Below, one piece after another: positions 7,850-17,300 of a stretch of 64,000 nt of DNA. The stretch spans positions 372,001 to 436,000 of the forward strand of contig NZ_CP175511.1 of NCBI RefSeq assembly GCF_046058945.1, in the 5' to 3' direction. Position 1 is the first letter of the stretch. Every line of letters starts with the position of its first letter. This DNA is from Brochothrix campestris (GTDB lineage: Bacteria > Bacillota > Bacilli > Lactobacillales > Listeriaceae). Made by a program: the position numbers and the translations under genes. Under the pieces are notes generated by a model. The model searched no databases. It was not told the DNA's origin and was given only the letters and a program-made list of their open reading frames with translations.

Positions 7850-8977
7850 TTATGCGGGTTTAATTAAGGCTTTAAGTAAAGGTGGTGTCACTAAGGTCGT
7901 AATAATGACCGCGACTATAATCGGTGTGAAGTAACTTTGCGAGATGAGACCCGCACTCAAGCCGAGACTGGCAGTAATCAAAGCGACTTCGCCTCGAGAA
8001 ATCATGGCCGCCCCGATGATGAGCGATCCGCGTGTATCAAAGCCAGTGACTCGTGCCCCAATTGCAGCCCCAACTAGTTTTGTAATAATAGCGACAACTG
8101 TTAGTAAGAGTAATAATAACAGATGAGAGCCAATACCGGTGAAGTCGACTGATAATCCAATTCCGACAAAAAAGACCGGGACGAATAAGGTGAAAATGGC
8201 GGGCGCGAATTTCTCTTCAACGACCACTTTTTGTTTGATGCCCGACAAGGCTAAGCCGGCAATGAAGGCACCAATAATATTGCTTAAGCCCATTGCATCT
8301 GCGAAATATGAAAAGCTTAAGCAGAGAATGGCAGCAAAAACTATAAAAGCATCGTTCGATTTTGAGAATAAGCGAGCGATGAGTGGCACAATTTTCCAAC
8401 TGATCAGGATAATAACAATGAAGAAAACGAGCTGTTTAATAAAAACAAGCGATAAACTCATATCATCGGCAACGGTTAAACTTAACATCACCGCTAAACC
8501 GACAATCACAAGCACATCATCAACGACAGCCGCCCCAAGGACGGTAATGCTTTCACGACTTTTAAGAACATTTAACTCGCGGAAGGTTTGAACTGAAATG
8601 CTGACTGACGTAGCCGAAAAAACGATCCCGATGAACAGAGAATGTGTCAGTGATAAGCCCATCAAATAACCGACTAGGTAACCACCAATAAAGGGTGCAA
8701 TCACACCTAAGACGGCGACGGTGATGGCTGATTTTTGGTTGTCACGCAAGTCCTTCATGTTTGTTTCTAAACCGGCAAAAAACATTAAGAAAATCACACC
8801 CAGTTCACTAAAGGTTTCGAGTGAATGAGAGAAAGTCAGCCAACCGAAAACGGCTGGTCCGATTAAAATACCAACGATAATTTCACCAAGGACGCTCGGT
8901 TGCCCGAGTCGTTGTGATAAGTACCCCACACTTTTTGCTGCCACGATAATAAGTGCCAATTGCCATAATAACTCCAT
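7850..8977 (-). CDS. CPA2-family monovalent cation:proton antiporter (KefB/NapA-like)
   Basis: A 375-residue integral membrane protein with about 12 helices and no C-terminal TrkA-N or USP domain, i.e. the membrane core only. The motif GAAVVDDVLVIVGLA in helix 5 carries the paired acidic residues (Asp-Asp) of the ion site, and GEIIVGILIGPAVFGWL is the conserved helix-2 region. The ATG at 8977 is chosen for GAGGAGG seven bases upstream; the longer frame adds 20 residues that read through a hairpin. Likely exchanges Na+ or K+ for protons at the cytoplasmic membrane; the ion cannot be read from the sequence. Confidence 0.88.
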   Translation of the reverse strand: MELLWQLALIIVAAKSVGYLSQRLGQPSVLGEIIVGILIGPAVFGWLTFSHSLETFSELGVIFLMFFAGLETNMKDLRDNQKSAITVAVLGVIAPFIGGYLVGYLMGLSLTHSLFIGIVFSATSVSISVQTFRELNVLKSRESITVLGAAVVDDVLVIVGLAVMLSLTVADDMSLSLVFIKQLVFFIVIILISWKIVPLIARLFSKSNDAFIVFAAILCLSFSYFADAMGLSNIIGAFIAGLALSGIKQKVVVEEKFAPAIFTLFVPVFFVGIGLSVDFTGIGSHLLLLLLLTVVAIITKLVGAAIGARVTGFDTRGSLIIGAAMISRGEVALITASLGLSAGLISQSYFTPIIVAVIITTLVTPPLLKALIKPA

Positions 8978-8993
8978 AATTTCCTCCTCAAGA

Positions 8994-9021
8994 CAAAAAG
9001 AGCCCGTCAATGACAGGCTCC
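8994..9021 (-). terminator. Terminator of the leftward ABC-2 exporter operon
   Basis: Read leftward, GAGCCTGTC-ATT-GACGGGCTC pairs with one mismatch and runs into TTTTT. It ends the ABC-2 transcript and lies just upstream of the antiporter ribosome binding site. Confidence 0.75.
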
Positions 9022-9078
9022 TCCAGTTGTTTTTCAATATAAATAAGTTCTAATCATAGTATATCATAGTATGTGGAT

Positions 9079-9876
9079 TTAGCTAAGTGATACATCACGA
9101 CGGTTGAAAATAACCTGTGACAAGAGATAAAAAATAATGATGTAGACCATCAAAGCAATCATCATCTGCGGAGCTGAAAGATGGAAGTCAAACAGGTTTG
9201 ATTCAGCTAATTTAGCAGGCATCACACTATCCTTAATATTTAAGGTATTAAACGGGTTCCATCGTAACCAACTGTATTTTTGAATGAGCATCATCGAAAT
9301 ACCATTTAAAATACTCGAAGAAAATAAGACGGCAGTACCAAAACCAACTGCCAATGCTTGCGATCTGAATGAAGCGGAGATGAAAACAGAAATCATAATA
9401 TAAAATAACATGAGTAAAAGATTTGCGCCTGCTGTCCGAAAGGCTAAATTGAGTGCAGAGACGTCAACGACACTCGTTAAATTGGCGGTGAGATTAACAT
9501 CTTTAAAAAACAGTAACGTACCGAGGTAGCTCGTCATAAATAGGAGAAGTGTTAATAAAATCGCCATGATAAAAGCCGTGATGATTTTCGATAACAATAT
9601 TTGTGTGCGACTAAATGGCCGAATCAATAAAAATTTAATGGTGCCTTGGCTAAATTCACTGGCAACAATCGTGCTGGCTAAGATGACAATAAATAAATTA
9701 ATTAACGACGTAATGCCACCTAAATTATAAAAATAGTAGGCGCCATCAGATACTAATTCGAGTGAGCTGCAAAGATAAGCAAACCCTAGACCGAAAATAG
9801 CTGTGAGCAGTACAAAAACCAGAGTTGAACGACGGAACCACAGTTTGAAAAATTCATTTTGAATGAGACTAAACAT
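9079..9876 (-). CDS. ABC-2 type exporter permease
   Basis: A 265-residue protein with six predicted membrane segments, of the ABC2_membrane class (MFSLIQNEFFKLWFRR opening, then IVASEFSQGTIKFLLIRPFS, the cytoplasmic loop typical of bacitracin/nisin-immunity and NatB-like permeases). The ATG at 9876 sits eight bases after AAGGAGG; the ATG two codons earlier is too close to that site. It overlaps the ATPase gene by eight bases, so the two are coupled and form one transporter. The substrate is unknown; such pairs often confer resistance to membrane-active peptides. Confidence 0.88.
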   Translation of the reverse strand: MFSLIQNEFFKLWFRRSTLVFVLLTAIFGLGFAYLCSSLELVSDGAYYFYNLGGITSLINLFIVILASTIVASEFSQGTIKFLLIRPFSRTQILLSKIITAFIMAILLTLLLFMTSYLGTLLFFKDVNLTANLTSVVDVSALNLAFRTAGANLLLMLFYIMISVFISASFRSQALAVGFGTAVLFSSSILNGISMMLIQKYSWLRWNPFNTLNIKDSVMPAKLAESNLFDFHLSAPQMMIALMVYIIIFYLLSQVIFNRRDVSLS

Positions 9877-10798
9877 GCACATCGCCTCCTTGTGAATGAT
9901 TGGTTAGTTTGATGAAGTTATCTTCGAGCGTTTCACGCGGTTGCTCGATGGCGATAATATCAATGTTATCTTGGACGAGTGTACGAATGACCTCGGCCAA
10001 AGATGCTGTTTTCAACGTGATGATAAGTTGCTCCCCACTTAAGTTTGCCTCGTAATCTAAGGTCTCGAGTGACAGCTTGGCTGAGTGGTTATCGGAAGTT
10101 TTTAACTTAATGATATTTGTTTGCACAAGCATATTATCTAAAGATGTATCCTTAATGATAACGCCTTTTTCTAATACGAGGAGGCGAGTACACATTTGTT
10201 CAATCTCATGTAGCAGATGGCTCGAAATTAAAATACCGACGTTCTCTTTAAAGGCGAGTTCTTTTAACAACTCGCGGAATTCACGCACACCTTGGGGGTC
10301 TAGTCCGTTTGTTGGTTCGTCTAAAATAAGAATGGTTGGTTTATGTAAGATAGCTTGAGCGACGCCAAGACGTTGCCTCATTCCGAGCGAATAAGTCTTA
10401 ACCTTATTGTGGATACTGTCGGTTAAATGAACGCGTTCAATTAATTGATCGAGTTCGGTCGTTGTAATTTCATAATTGGACAGGCGGATGAATTGCATTA
10501 AATTTTGGTAGCCTGTCATATAGTTATAAAATTCGGGGTTTTCGATAATGGCACCAATATGTTTTAAGTATTTACGATTAGTTGGGCTGACCTGCTCGTT
10601 CATCACAACGATTTTACCGTTTGTCGGAAAGGTAAGACCGACTATTTGTCGCATAATCGTTGTTTTACCAGAACCATTGGGTCCTAATAAGCCTAAAATC
10701 TCGCCTTGTTTAAGCGAAAAGGTAATATCGCTTACGATGGACTTGCGTTTGATTTTTTTAGTGATTTGTTCGAGTTGTAACACTGTTTGTCGCTCCAT
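9869..10798 (-). CDS. ABC transporter ATP-binding protein (BcrA-like)
   Basis: 309 residues: an ATPase domain with Walker A GPNGSGKTT, signature SLGMRQRLGVAQA and Walker B ILILDEPTNGLDP, followed by a ~90-residue C-terminal extension as in BcrA-type exporter ATPases. Partner of the downstream ABC-2 permease. No BceS/BceR-like two-component genes are next to it, so a regulator is not evident. Start ATG at 10798 preceded by AAGGCGGTG. Confidence 0.9.
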   Translation of the reverse strand: MERQTVLQLEQITKKIKRKSIVSDITFSLKQGEILGLLGPNGSGKTTIMRQIVGLTFPTNGKIVVMNEQVSPTNRKYLKHIGAIIENPEFYNYMTGYQNLMQFIRLSNYEITTTELDQLIERVHLTDSIHNKVKTYSLGMRQRLGVAQAILHKPTILILDEPTNGLDPQGVREFRELLKELAFKENVGILISSHLLHEIEQMCTRLLVLEKGVIIKDTSLDNMLVQTNIIKLKTSDNHSAKLSLETLDYEANLSGEQLIITLKTASLAEVIRTLVQDNIDIIAIEQPRETLEDNFIKLTNHSQGGDVHV

Positions 10799-10887
10799 AT
10801 GAACACCGCCTTATTTATATCTTTTTTTAGGTATACCCTCTTTAAGTAGTACTATAGCATTAGTTCGTTCGGTTTCCAATTGATAGC

Positions 10888-11892
10888 TTAAATATAGGAG
10901 GTGTCTTGTTGTTTTTTTCGTGCGTGAGAGGGGAAGTGGTGGAAGTGTTCTTTATATATTTTATAAAAATAAGTTTTATTGGAACAACCAATCGTCTCAA
11001 TGATCGCATTAATCGGTAAATCGGTTGTAGCTATGAGGTGATGGGCAACAATAAGCCGACGTTCATTCAAAAGTTGTGTAAAGGTCAGCCCTGTAATTTT
11101 TTTGATGAGATTACCAGTGTAGTTTGTATTGTAGCCGATTTTTGAAGCAAGTTGCTTTAAAGTGAGTGTTTGATAGTCAGTTTCTATTAGTTTTAAAATA
11201 GAAAGCATCAGTTCATCATTGACAGACAATTCTTTCGTTAATGAGTGGCTAAGCATCGAATCACATTTCCTAATAAGCTCAGTGAAAAGTATCGGCAAGT
11301 ACATGTGTATTATGCGAGTGGAGTAATCTGTCTCTAAATAATATTCATGAATAATCCGTGATAAAACAAATTGGATATGTGTGATATGACTACTTTCAAA
11401 ATGAAGATACTTTGTTTGATTACAGCTAGTTTTACCAGAAGCATTCAATAAAAACTTGAACGCGGGACTATTTTGTTTATGCATGGTCGTGAGCCAGTCG
11501 ATATTAATCGCTTGGTTTTTGAAAACAATATTCATTAATAAATCATTTTCGCCACATGCTTTTAAAGAATGGGTACAGCCGACGTCTAATAATAATAATT
11601 CACCTTCATGTAAGGTGAGTTCATGACCATCGACAACTTGTTGACAACTACCCTTGAGCATATAATTCAGTTCAACAAATTCATGTTTATGAGCGGGGTA
11701 GTCAGCAAAACGATTGTGCCGATTAATGAAGATATCTTTGTGTTTGAAGAAATAGTCATTAATCAACTCAATTTCATTATTTAGTCTGAGGATGCCAGAT
11801 TGAGGAATATCCATAATAAAAGCCATACCTGATTGTTGTCTTTTTTCAATCGTAGATAACTGTGAAATCGTATTTAAAAGACTACTATCCAT
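10888..11892 (-). CDS. AraC-family regulator of the rhamnose operon (RhaR/S-like)
   Basis: 334 residues: an N-terminal cupin (HKHEFVELNYMLKG and HEGELLLLDVGCTHS, near residues 66-110) that binds the sugar, and a C-terminal pair of HTH motifs (LTLKQLASKIGYNTNYTGNL and the AIIETIGCSNKTYFYKIYKE region, ~245-320). It faces the MFS-rhaBADM operon across 112 bp, which makes L-rhamnose the probable effector. AGAGGTG precedes the ATG. The same regulator-transporter arrangement exists in Listeria. Confidence 0.87.
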   Translation of the reverse strand: MDSSLLNTISQLSTIEKRQQSGMAFIMDIPQSGILRLNNEIELINDYFFKHKDIFINRHNRFADYPAHKHEFVELNYMLKGSCQQVVDGHELTLHEGELLLLDVGCTHSLKACGENDLLMNIVFKNQAINIDWLTTMHKQNSPAFKFLLNASGKTSCNQTKYLHFESSHITHIQFVLSRIIHEYYLETDYSTRIIHMYLPILFTELIRKCDSMLSHSLTKELSVNDELMLSILKLIETDYQTLTLKQLASKIGYNTNYTGNLIKKITGLTFTQLLNERRLIVAHHLIATTDLPINAIIETIGCSNKTYFYKIYKEHFHHFPSHARKKQQDTSYI

Positions 11893-11939
11893 TTTATCAC
11901 CTCTGTGAATTTGATACTTTCATTCTAACACAATGACAT

Positions 11940-11988
11940 TGTAAGCGGATACAAAAAGCGGTTAAATAGAATTAAGAAAGCGTTTACA
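11940..11988. promoter_or_regulatory. Two cre-like CcpA sites upstream of the rhamnose operon
   Basis: TGTAAGCGGATACA (11940-11953) and AGAAAGCGTTTACA (11975-11988) each match the cre consensus TGWNANCGNTNWCA at all but one position. They lie in the 112-bp regulator/transporter gap, as expected for glucose repression. No confident -35/-10 pair was found here. Confidence 0.6.
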
Positions 11989-12004
11989 AAGAGGAGGAAA
12001 AGAA

Positions 12005-13279
12005 ATGTCGGAAGCAGTTGTGAACAAAGCAGGAAATAAAAAAGGCACTATTGCGGTCTCATTAACAAATTATTTGGATGCCGGTGCGATAGTTGCAGGG
12101 GCCTCAGGATTAACACTTTGGGCGGAAGAATTAAATTTATCAAGTTTAGCTGTCGGTATCTTAGGTGCGGTAAGTGCCAATGCGTTTGGGGCAGCAATTG
12201 GTGCATTACTCGGTGGTCGTTTAGCGGATAAATATGGCCGAAAATTTATTTACACGTATAATATGTTAATTTACATGCTCGGTGTCGCCTTAATTATGTT
12301 CTCGATGAATTTCACGATGTTGCTCGCCGGCTTCTTAGTTACTGGTATTTCAGTCGGTATTGGTGTTCCAGCAGCCTGGACGTATATATCAGAAACATCA
12401 GATGCAGGAAATCGTGCCCGTAATATTGGGATATCACAATTTGCCTGGTCGATTGGACCTGCAATTATTTTCTTGCTCGGTGTTATTTTATCGCCACTGG
12501 GATTAATGGGTAATCGAATCATCTTCGGAACATTGTTTGTTGTTGCTTTTATTGCATGGCAAATGCAACGGAAACTCGACGAATCGGAAGCTTGGCAAGC
12601 ATCACAGGCTGAAGAAAAAATCACTAAAAAAGCACATCCCTATAAAGAATTATTTACGAATAAAATTAATATTAAATCGTTATTATTCCTCGTAGGAGTG
12701 TACATGTTCTGGAACTTAGTTGCTGGAGCAATGGGCTTCTTTATGCCATTCGTCTACGAAACAGTAGGTGGGCTAACAAACACGCAAGCGAACTTGTTAC
12801 AAACGGTTCTCTGGACGACAACAGCTGTTTCAACCTACTTTGTTTTCTCTAAATATGCGGATAAAATTAGTCAACGTACACTATTTACGATTGGGGCAGC
12901 CCTTGGCGTTATCGCTTGGATCGTTTTAACGTTCGCAGGAATGACGTGGTTGGCTTTATGGATTTTTGTTATCGCTTGGGGCTTTCAAGCAGGTATTGGT
13001 GCACAGGCCTTTTACGCATTATGGTCTTCAGAATTATTCCCAGCTCGCTATCGAGGGGCCGCACAAGGCTTAATGTATTTTGTGGTTCGTTCAAGTGTCG
13101 GCATCTGGTCAATGATATTCCCACTAATGCTCAGCTCACTAGGGTTCAAAGCAGCCGGTGTCTTCATGATTATCATGCTCGTCATTTCACTCATTATCGG
13201 TGTGATTTGGACGCCAAACACGCAAGGAAAATCGTTAGCCGCGATTACGAAAGAACGTTACGGCTCAACGGAGAAATAG
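12005..13279 (+). CDS. MFS sugar transporter, probably L-rhamnose importer
   Basis: A 424-residue, 12-helix major facilitator. Motif A is GGRLADKYGRK after helix 2, and the second-half counterpart is near SKYADKISQRT. It is first in the operon with rhaB, rhaA, rhaD and rhaM. It is not RhaT (which belongs to another fold), so uptake of rhamnose by this MFS protein is inferred from context and from the equivalent Listeria gene. GAGGAGG is spaced well before the ATG. Confidence 0.85.
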   Translation: MSEAVVNKAGNKKGTIAVSLTNYLDAGAIVAGASGLTLWAEELNLSSLAVGILGAVSANAFGAAIGALLGGRLADKYGRKFIYTYNMLIYMLGVALIMFSMNFTMLLAGFLVTGISVGIGVPAAWTYISETSDAGNRARNIGISQFAWSIGPAIIFLLGVILSPLGLMGNRIIFGTLFVVAFIAWQMQRKLDESEAWQASQAEEKITKKAHPYKELFTNKINIKSLLFLVGVYMFWNLVAGAMGFFMPFVYETVGGLTNTQANLLQTVLWTTTAVSTYFVFSKYADKISQRTLFTIGAALGVIAWIVLTFAGMTWLALWIFVIAWGFQAGIGAQAFYALWSSELFPARYRGAAQGLMYFVVRSSVGIWSMIFPLMLSSLGFKAAGVFMIIMLVISLIIGVIWTPNTQGKSLAAITKERYGSTEK

Positions 13280-13293
13280 AGGAGGGACGTTAG

Positions 13294-14739
13294 ATGAAAC
13301 ATTATGTGGCAGTTGATATCGGTGCTTCAAGTGGTCGAGTATTGCTAGGATCAATCACAGCAGGCAAGCTTGCATTAGAAGAAATTCATCGCTTTAAAAA
13401 TGGCTTTTCTCATAAAGACGGACACGATCGTTGGGACATTGATGAGTTGATGACACAAATTTTAACTGGCTTAACACACGTAAAGTCACGTGGGATTGAG
13501 TCATGCTCGGTCGGAATTGACACGTGGGGTGTTGATTATGTGCTGCTTCAACAAGGCCAAAAACTGTCGGATCCGATTAGTTATCGCGATAAACGGACAG
13601 AAAATGCAATTGTAAACCTGACTGAGCATTGTTCAAAAGATTATATTTACCAAAAAACGGGCATTCAATTTCTGGAATTAAATACGTTGTATCAGTTATA
13701 CGTGGAAGATAAAGACGTTCTGGCACAAGCGGATACATTATTATTAATCCCTGATTACATCGGCTATTGTTTAACCGGAAAAGCCGTCTCAGAGGTGACC
13801 AATTCATCGACGACACAGTTATTAAACTATTCAGATAAGCTCTTTGATGACGATCTCTTAAGTGAGATTGGTGTTAAACCTGAGTTGTTTGCTGAACTCG
13901 TTGAAGCTGGCACTGTGTTAGGTCCCTTACAAAGAGAGCAGTTTCCAACATTTGACTTACCTGCCTGTGAAATAATTACAGTCGCGACGCACGATACTGC
14001 CTCAGCAATTGTTGGTGTACCGGCAACACACGCCAATTGGTCTTATATTAGTAGCGGAACCTGGTCGTTATTAGGCAAAGAATTAGCAACACCCAAAGTG
14101 ACCGCTGCCTCGTTTGCGGCTAACTATACGAATGAATGGGGCGCTTATGGTACCTACCGGTTCTTAAAAAACATTATGGGCCTTTGGATTGTTCAAGAAA
14201 TTGCCCGTAATGAAGACTATCTTCACAGTTATGCTGAAATGGCGGAACTTGCAAATGAGACCGCTTACTTCACCTCGGTAATCGATGTGAATGATGAGCG
14301 ATTTAACAATCCGCCACAGATGATTGCTGCGATTCAAGATTATTGTCGCGAAACAAACCAACCGATTCCGCAAACCACCGGTGAATTAACCAATTGTGTT
14401 TATAGCAGTTTAGCATTATGTTATGCCAAAGAAATTAAGGCGTTAGATGCGATTGTTGGTGAAAAAACAGCGGTGCTTTACATTGTCGGTGGTGGGAGTA
14501 ATGTGGCAGTCTTAAACCAATTAACCGCTGATTTAGCAAACATTACGATTAAAACCGGACCAGCTGAAGCGACTGCAATTGGTAATCTTGCGGTGCAGAT
14601 GATTACTGCTGGAGAAATTGACAATCTTGCAGAAGCACGCCAGGTGATCGCTCAATCATTTGCTGGTGAAACATATGAACCATCTAATAACGCAAACAAT
14701 GAATTTGAACACTTACTAACAAAAATAGGAGGTCATTAA
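13294..14739 (+). CDS. rhaB: L-rhamnulokinase
   Basis: A 481-residue FGGY sugar kinase that phosphorylates L-rhamnulose to L-rhamnulose 1-phosphate. N-terminal ATPase motif DIGASSGRVLLG (phosphate 1), DTWGVDY (sugar site), HDTASAIVGVP, and SSGTWSLLG and GGGSNVAVLNQL near the C-terminal ATP site. Length fits RhaB. GAGGAGGG is before the ATG; 14-bp gap to the transporter and one-base gap to rhaA. Confidence 0.95.
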   Translation: MKHYVAVDIGASSGRVLLGSITAGKLALEEIHRFKNGFSHKDGHDRWDIDELMTQILTGLTHVKSRGIESCSVGIDTWGVDYVLLQQGQKLSDPISYRDKRTENAIVNLTEHCSKDYIYQKTGIQFLELNTLYQLYVEDKDVLAQADTLLLIPDYIGYCLTGKAVSEVTNSSTTQLLNYSDKLFDDDLLSEIGVKPELFAELVEAGTVLGPLQREQFPTFDLPACEIITVATHDTASAIVGVPATHANWSYISSGTWSLLGKELATPKVTAASFAANYTNEWGAYGTYRFLKNIMGLWIVQEIARNEDYLHSYAEMAELANETAYFTSVIDVNDERFNNPPQMIAAIQDYCRETNQPIPQTTGELTNCVYSSLALCYAKEIKALDAIVGEKTAVLYIVGGGSNVAVLNQLTADLANITIKTGPAEATAIGNLAVQMITAGEIDNLAEARQVIAQSFAGETYEPSNNANNEFEHLLTKIGGH

Positions 14740-14740
14740 A

Positions 14741-15994
14741 ATGACAAACATTACTACACAATATAATGAAGCAAAAGCACAATATGCCACACTTGGAATC
14801 GATACAGATGAGGTTTTACGCAAAATTGCACAGGTGAAAATCTCAATGCACTGTTGGCAAGGCGACGATGTTCGTGGCTTCTTAAATCCAGACGGTGAAT
14901 TAACCGGAGGTATTGCTGTATCCGGCAACTATTTAGGGGCAGCACATACACCGGATCAATTACGGGCTGACTTGGAGCAAGCCTATGCATTAATTCCTGG
15001 GAAACATAAATTAAACTTACATGCAATGTATGCAGATACAACGGAGCAAGTCGATTTAAATACATTAGAACCGCGTCATTTTAGTAAATGGGTTGACTGG
15101 GCCAAAGCGCAGGGAATCGGACTCGACTTTAATCCAACGTTTTTCTCACATGCTAATTCAGCAGATGGTTTTACATTAGCGAGTCCAGATGATTCAATTC
15201 GTCAATTTTGGATTGAACACGGAAAGGCCTCACGTAAAATCGCTAACTATTTTGGTGAGGAACTCGGTCAAGTGTGTGTGAATAATTTTTGGGTGCCAGA
15301 TGGATACAAAGATACACCGATTGATCGTCTTAGTCCACGTCAACGCCTAATGGAATCACTCGATGAAATTTTTGAAACGAGCTATGATACAGCCCATACA
15401 TTAGATGCGGTTGAAAGTAAGGTGTTTGGTCTTGGTGCGGAAGCATACACGGTTGGCTCTCATGAATTTTATATGGGTTATGGTTTAACCCGTGATAAAT
15501 TAATTTGTATGGATGCCGGACACTTCCATCCGACGGAAGTCATCTCTGATAAATTATCGGCTCTATCGTTATATAGCAGTGGAATTTTGTTACATGTTAG
15601 TCGTCCTGTTCGTTGGGATAGTGACCATGTCGTTGTCATGGATGATGAATTGCAAGCAATCGGACGTGAACTTGTTCGTAATGATTTGTTGCAAAAAACA
15701 TATATTGGCCTCGATTTTTTTGATGCGACAATTAACCGTGTGGCTGCTTGGGTAATCGGAACCCGTAACGCGATTAAAGCAGTTCTAAAAGCGATGTTAG
15801 AACCAACAGACTACTTAAAAACAATTGAACGTGAGGGGAATTATACAGAACGCTTAGCATTGGTTGAAGAACTGAAAGATTTTCCATTCGGTAGTGTGTG
15901 GAACTATTATTGTCAAGAACAAGGCGTACCAGTTGGACTTGACTGGTTGACAGCAGTAAAAGCATATGAAAAAAATGTATTAGCAAAACGCTAG
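14741..15994 (+). CDS. rhaA: L-rhamnose isomerase
   Basis: 417 residues, the normal RhaA length; converts L-rhamnose to L-rhamnulose with divalent metal. Conserved metal-site stretches are visible: LDFNPTFFSH, the VGSHEFYMGYG segment, CMDAGHFHPTE and SRPVRWDSDHVV. The start follows AGGAGG in the end of rhaB. Confidence 0.96.
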   Translation: MTNITTQYNEAKAQYATLGIDTDEVLRKIAQVKISMHCWQGDDVRGFLNPDGELTGGIAVSGNYLGAAHTPDQLRADLEQAYALIPGKHKLNLHAMYADTTEQVDLNTLEPRHFSKWVDWAKAQGIGLDFNPTFFSHANSADGFTLASPDDSIRQFWIEHGKASRKIANYFGEELGQVCVNNFWVPDGYKDTPIDRLSPRQRLMESLDEIFETSYDTAHTLDAVESKVFGLGAEAYTVGSHEFYMGYGLTRDKLICMDAGHFHPTEVISDKLSALSLYSSGILLHVSRPVRWDSDHVVVMDDELQAIGRELVRNDLLQKTYIGLDFFDATINRVAAWVIGTRNAIKAVLKAMLEPTDYLKTIEREGNYTERLALVEELKDFPFGSVWNYYCQEQGVPVGLDWLTAVKAYEKNVLAKR

Positions 15995-16005
15995 GAGGCG
16001 CACTG

Positions 16006-16824
16006 ATGACAATTATTAATGCTCACTTTGTAAAAGAGATGATGGCAACAACGGCCAATATGTATCGTTTAGGCTGGGATGAACGCAACGGCGGGAATAT
16101 TAGTTATTTGCTAACGGAGGCCGAGGTTGCACAGTATTTGACGTTAACAACAGTCGTACGAACGCTACCCTTAGCATTTGATGCAACGGCTTTAGCAGGA
16201 CGCTATTTTATTGTGACGGGTTCAGGTAAGTACTTCAAAAATGTCGCATTCGAACCAGAAAAGAGTCTCGGTGTCATTCGTATTGCAACGGATGGCGCAG
16301 CTGTTGAAGTATTATGGGGCTTTGTAGATGGAGGCGTGCCAACGAGTGAGTTGCCCTCACATTTAATGAGTCATATTAAACGATTGGAAGTCGATCCCAA
16401 CAACCGGATTGTGATGCACTGCCATGCGACACATTTATTAGCAATGACATATACGCATGATTTGGCAGAACGTGCGCTAACACGAACATTATGGCAAATG
16501 TGTACGGAGTGTATTGTTGTGTTCCCAGACGGTGTCGGTGTGATTGAATGGCTTGTTCCAGGAACAACTGTTATTGGTGAACAAACATCTGCTAAAATGC
16601 AAAAGAGTCGTCTCGTTGTGTGGCCACATCATGGCATCTATGGCTGTGGTAAAGACATGGATGAAGTATTTGGCTTAATTGAAACAGCCGAAAAAGCTGC
16701 CCAAGTATATACCTATGTACAAGCACAAGGTGGTGTGAAACAGACGATTACTGATGCACAATTACAAGCATTGGCAGATGCGTTTAAAGTCACACCAGTG
16801 GCAGGCTATTTGAAAGGGGTGTAA
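16006..16824 (+). CDS. rhaD: L-rhamnulose-1-phosphate aldolase
   Basis: A 272-residue class II zinc aldolase cleaving L-rhamnulose 1-phosphate to dihydroxyacetone phosphate and L-lactaldehyde. The zinc histidines are in MHCHATHLLAM and WPHHGIYG; the catalytic Glu is in PTSELPSHL. RWDERNGGN-like GWDERNGGNIS near the N-terminus is a RhaD mark. No lactaldehyde oxidoreductase is next to it. TAGGAGG precedes the ATG. Confidence 0.95.
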   Translation: MTIINAHFVKEMMATTANMYRLGWDERNGGNISYLLTEAEVAQYLTLTTVVRTLPLAFDATALAGRYFIVTGSGKYFKNVAFEPEKSLGVIRIATDGAAVEVLWGFVDGGVPTSELPSHLMSHIKRLEVDPNNRIVMHCHATHLLAMTYTHDLAERALTRTLWQMCTECIVVFPDGVGVIEWLVPGTTVIGEQTSAKMQKSRLVVWPHHGIYGCGKDMDEVFGLIETAEKAAQVYTYVQAQGGVKQTITDAQLQALADAFKVTPVAGYLKGV

Positions 16825-16826
16825 CG

Positions 16827-17141
16827 ATGGAACGAATTGCGAGTAAAATGTATTTGTTACCAAATGTAAAAGACGAGTACAAAAAACGGCATGATGAGTT
16901 ATGGCCGGAAATGAAGGCGGCCTTGAAGACACATGGAGCACATAACTATTCGATTTTCTTTGATGAAACAACGGATGAACTCTTTGCTTATTTGGAAGTT
17001 GATAATAAGGCGGCTTACCAAAAAATTGCTGAAACAGCTATTTGTCAAGAATGGTGGGTCGCAATGAAGCCTTTAATGAAAACGAATGCGGATAATAGCC
17101 CGGTTGAAACAGCCCTTGAAGCGGTCTTTTATTTGGAATAA
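16827..17141 (+). CDS. rhaM: L-rhamnose mutarotase
   Basis: A 104-residue RhaM (DUF718) protein interconverting alpha and beta L-rhamnose before isomerisation. Visible: YKKRHDELWPEM with the catalytic His, YSIFFDETTDELFAYLEV and CQEWWVAMKPLM. Two-base gap to rhaD; last gene of the operon. Confidence 0.94.
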   Translation: MERIASKMYLLPNVKDEYKKRHDELWPEMKAALKTHGAHNYSIFFDETTDELFAYLEVDNKAAYQKIAETAICQEWWVAMKPLMKTNADNSPVETALEAVFYLE

Positions 17142-17144
17142 AGC

Positions 17145-17205
17145 AGCAAAAAAATATCAACGGTACGTTGCTAAAAACAACGCTCCGTTGCTATTTTTTT
17201 GCTTT
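17145..17205 (+). terminator. Terminator of the rhamnose operon
   Basis: CAACGG-TA-CGTTG pairs with CAACG-CT-CCGTTG (17158-17190), flanked by an A-run and a T-run; it could work in both directions. Confidence 0.85.
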
Positions 17206-17300
17206 AAATATGAAGAACAATAAGAGTGATTGGGATGAATAAGGGCTGTCACTTTCACTTCCTTTTTCGCGATTCGAAGCTGTTTGCTTCTAACGGTTGC

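Noticed and set aside
12916..13293. 125-codon frame inside the MFS gene
   Set aside because: It is a shifted-frame shadow of a well-supported transporter; no start site.
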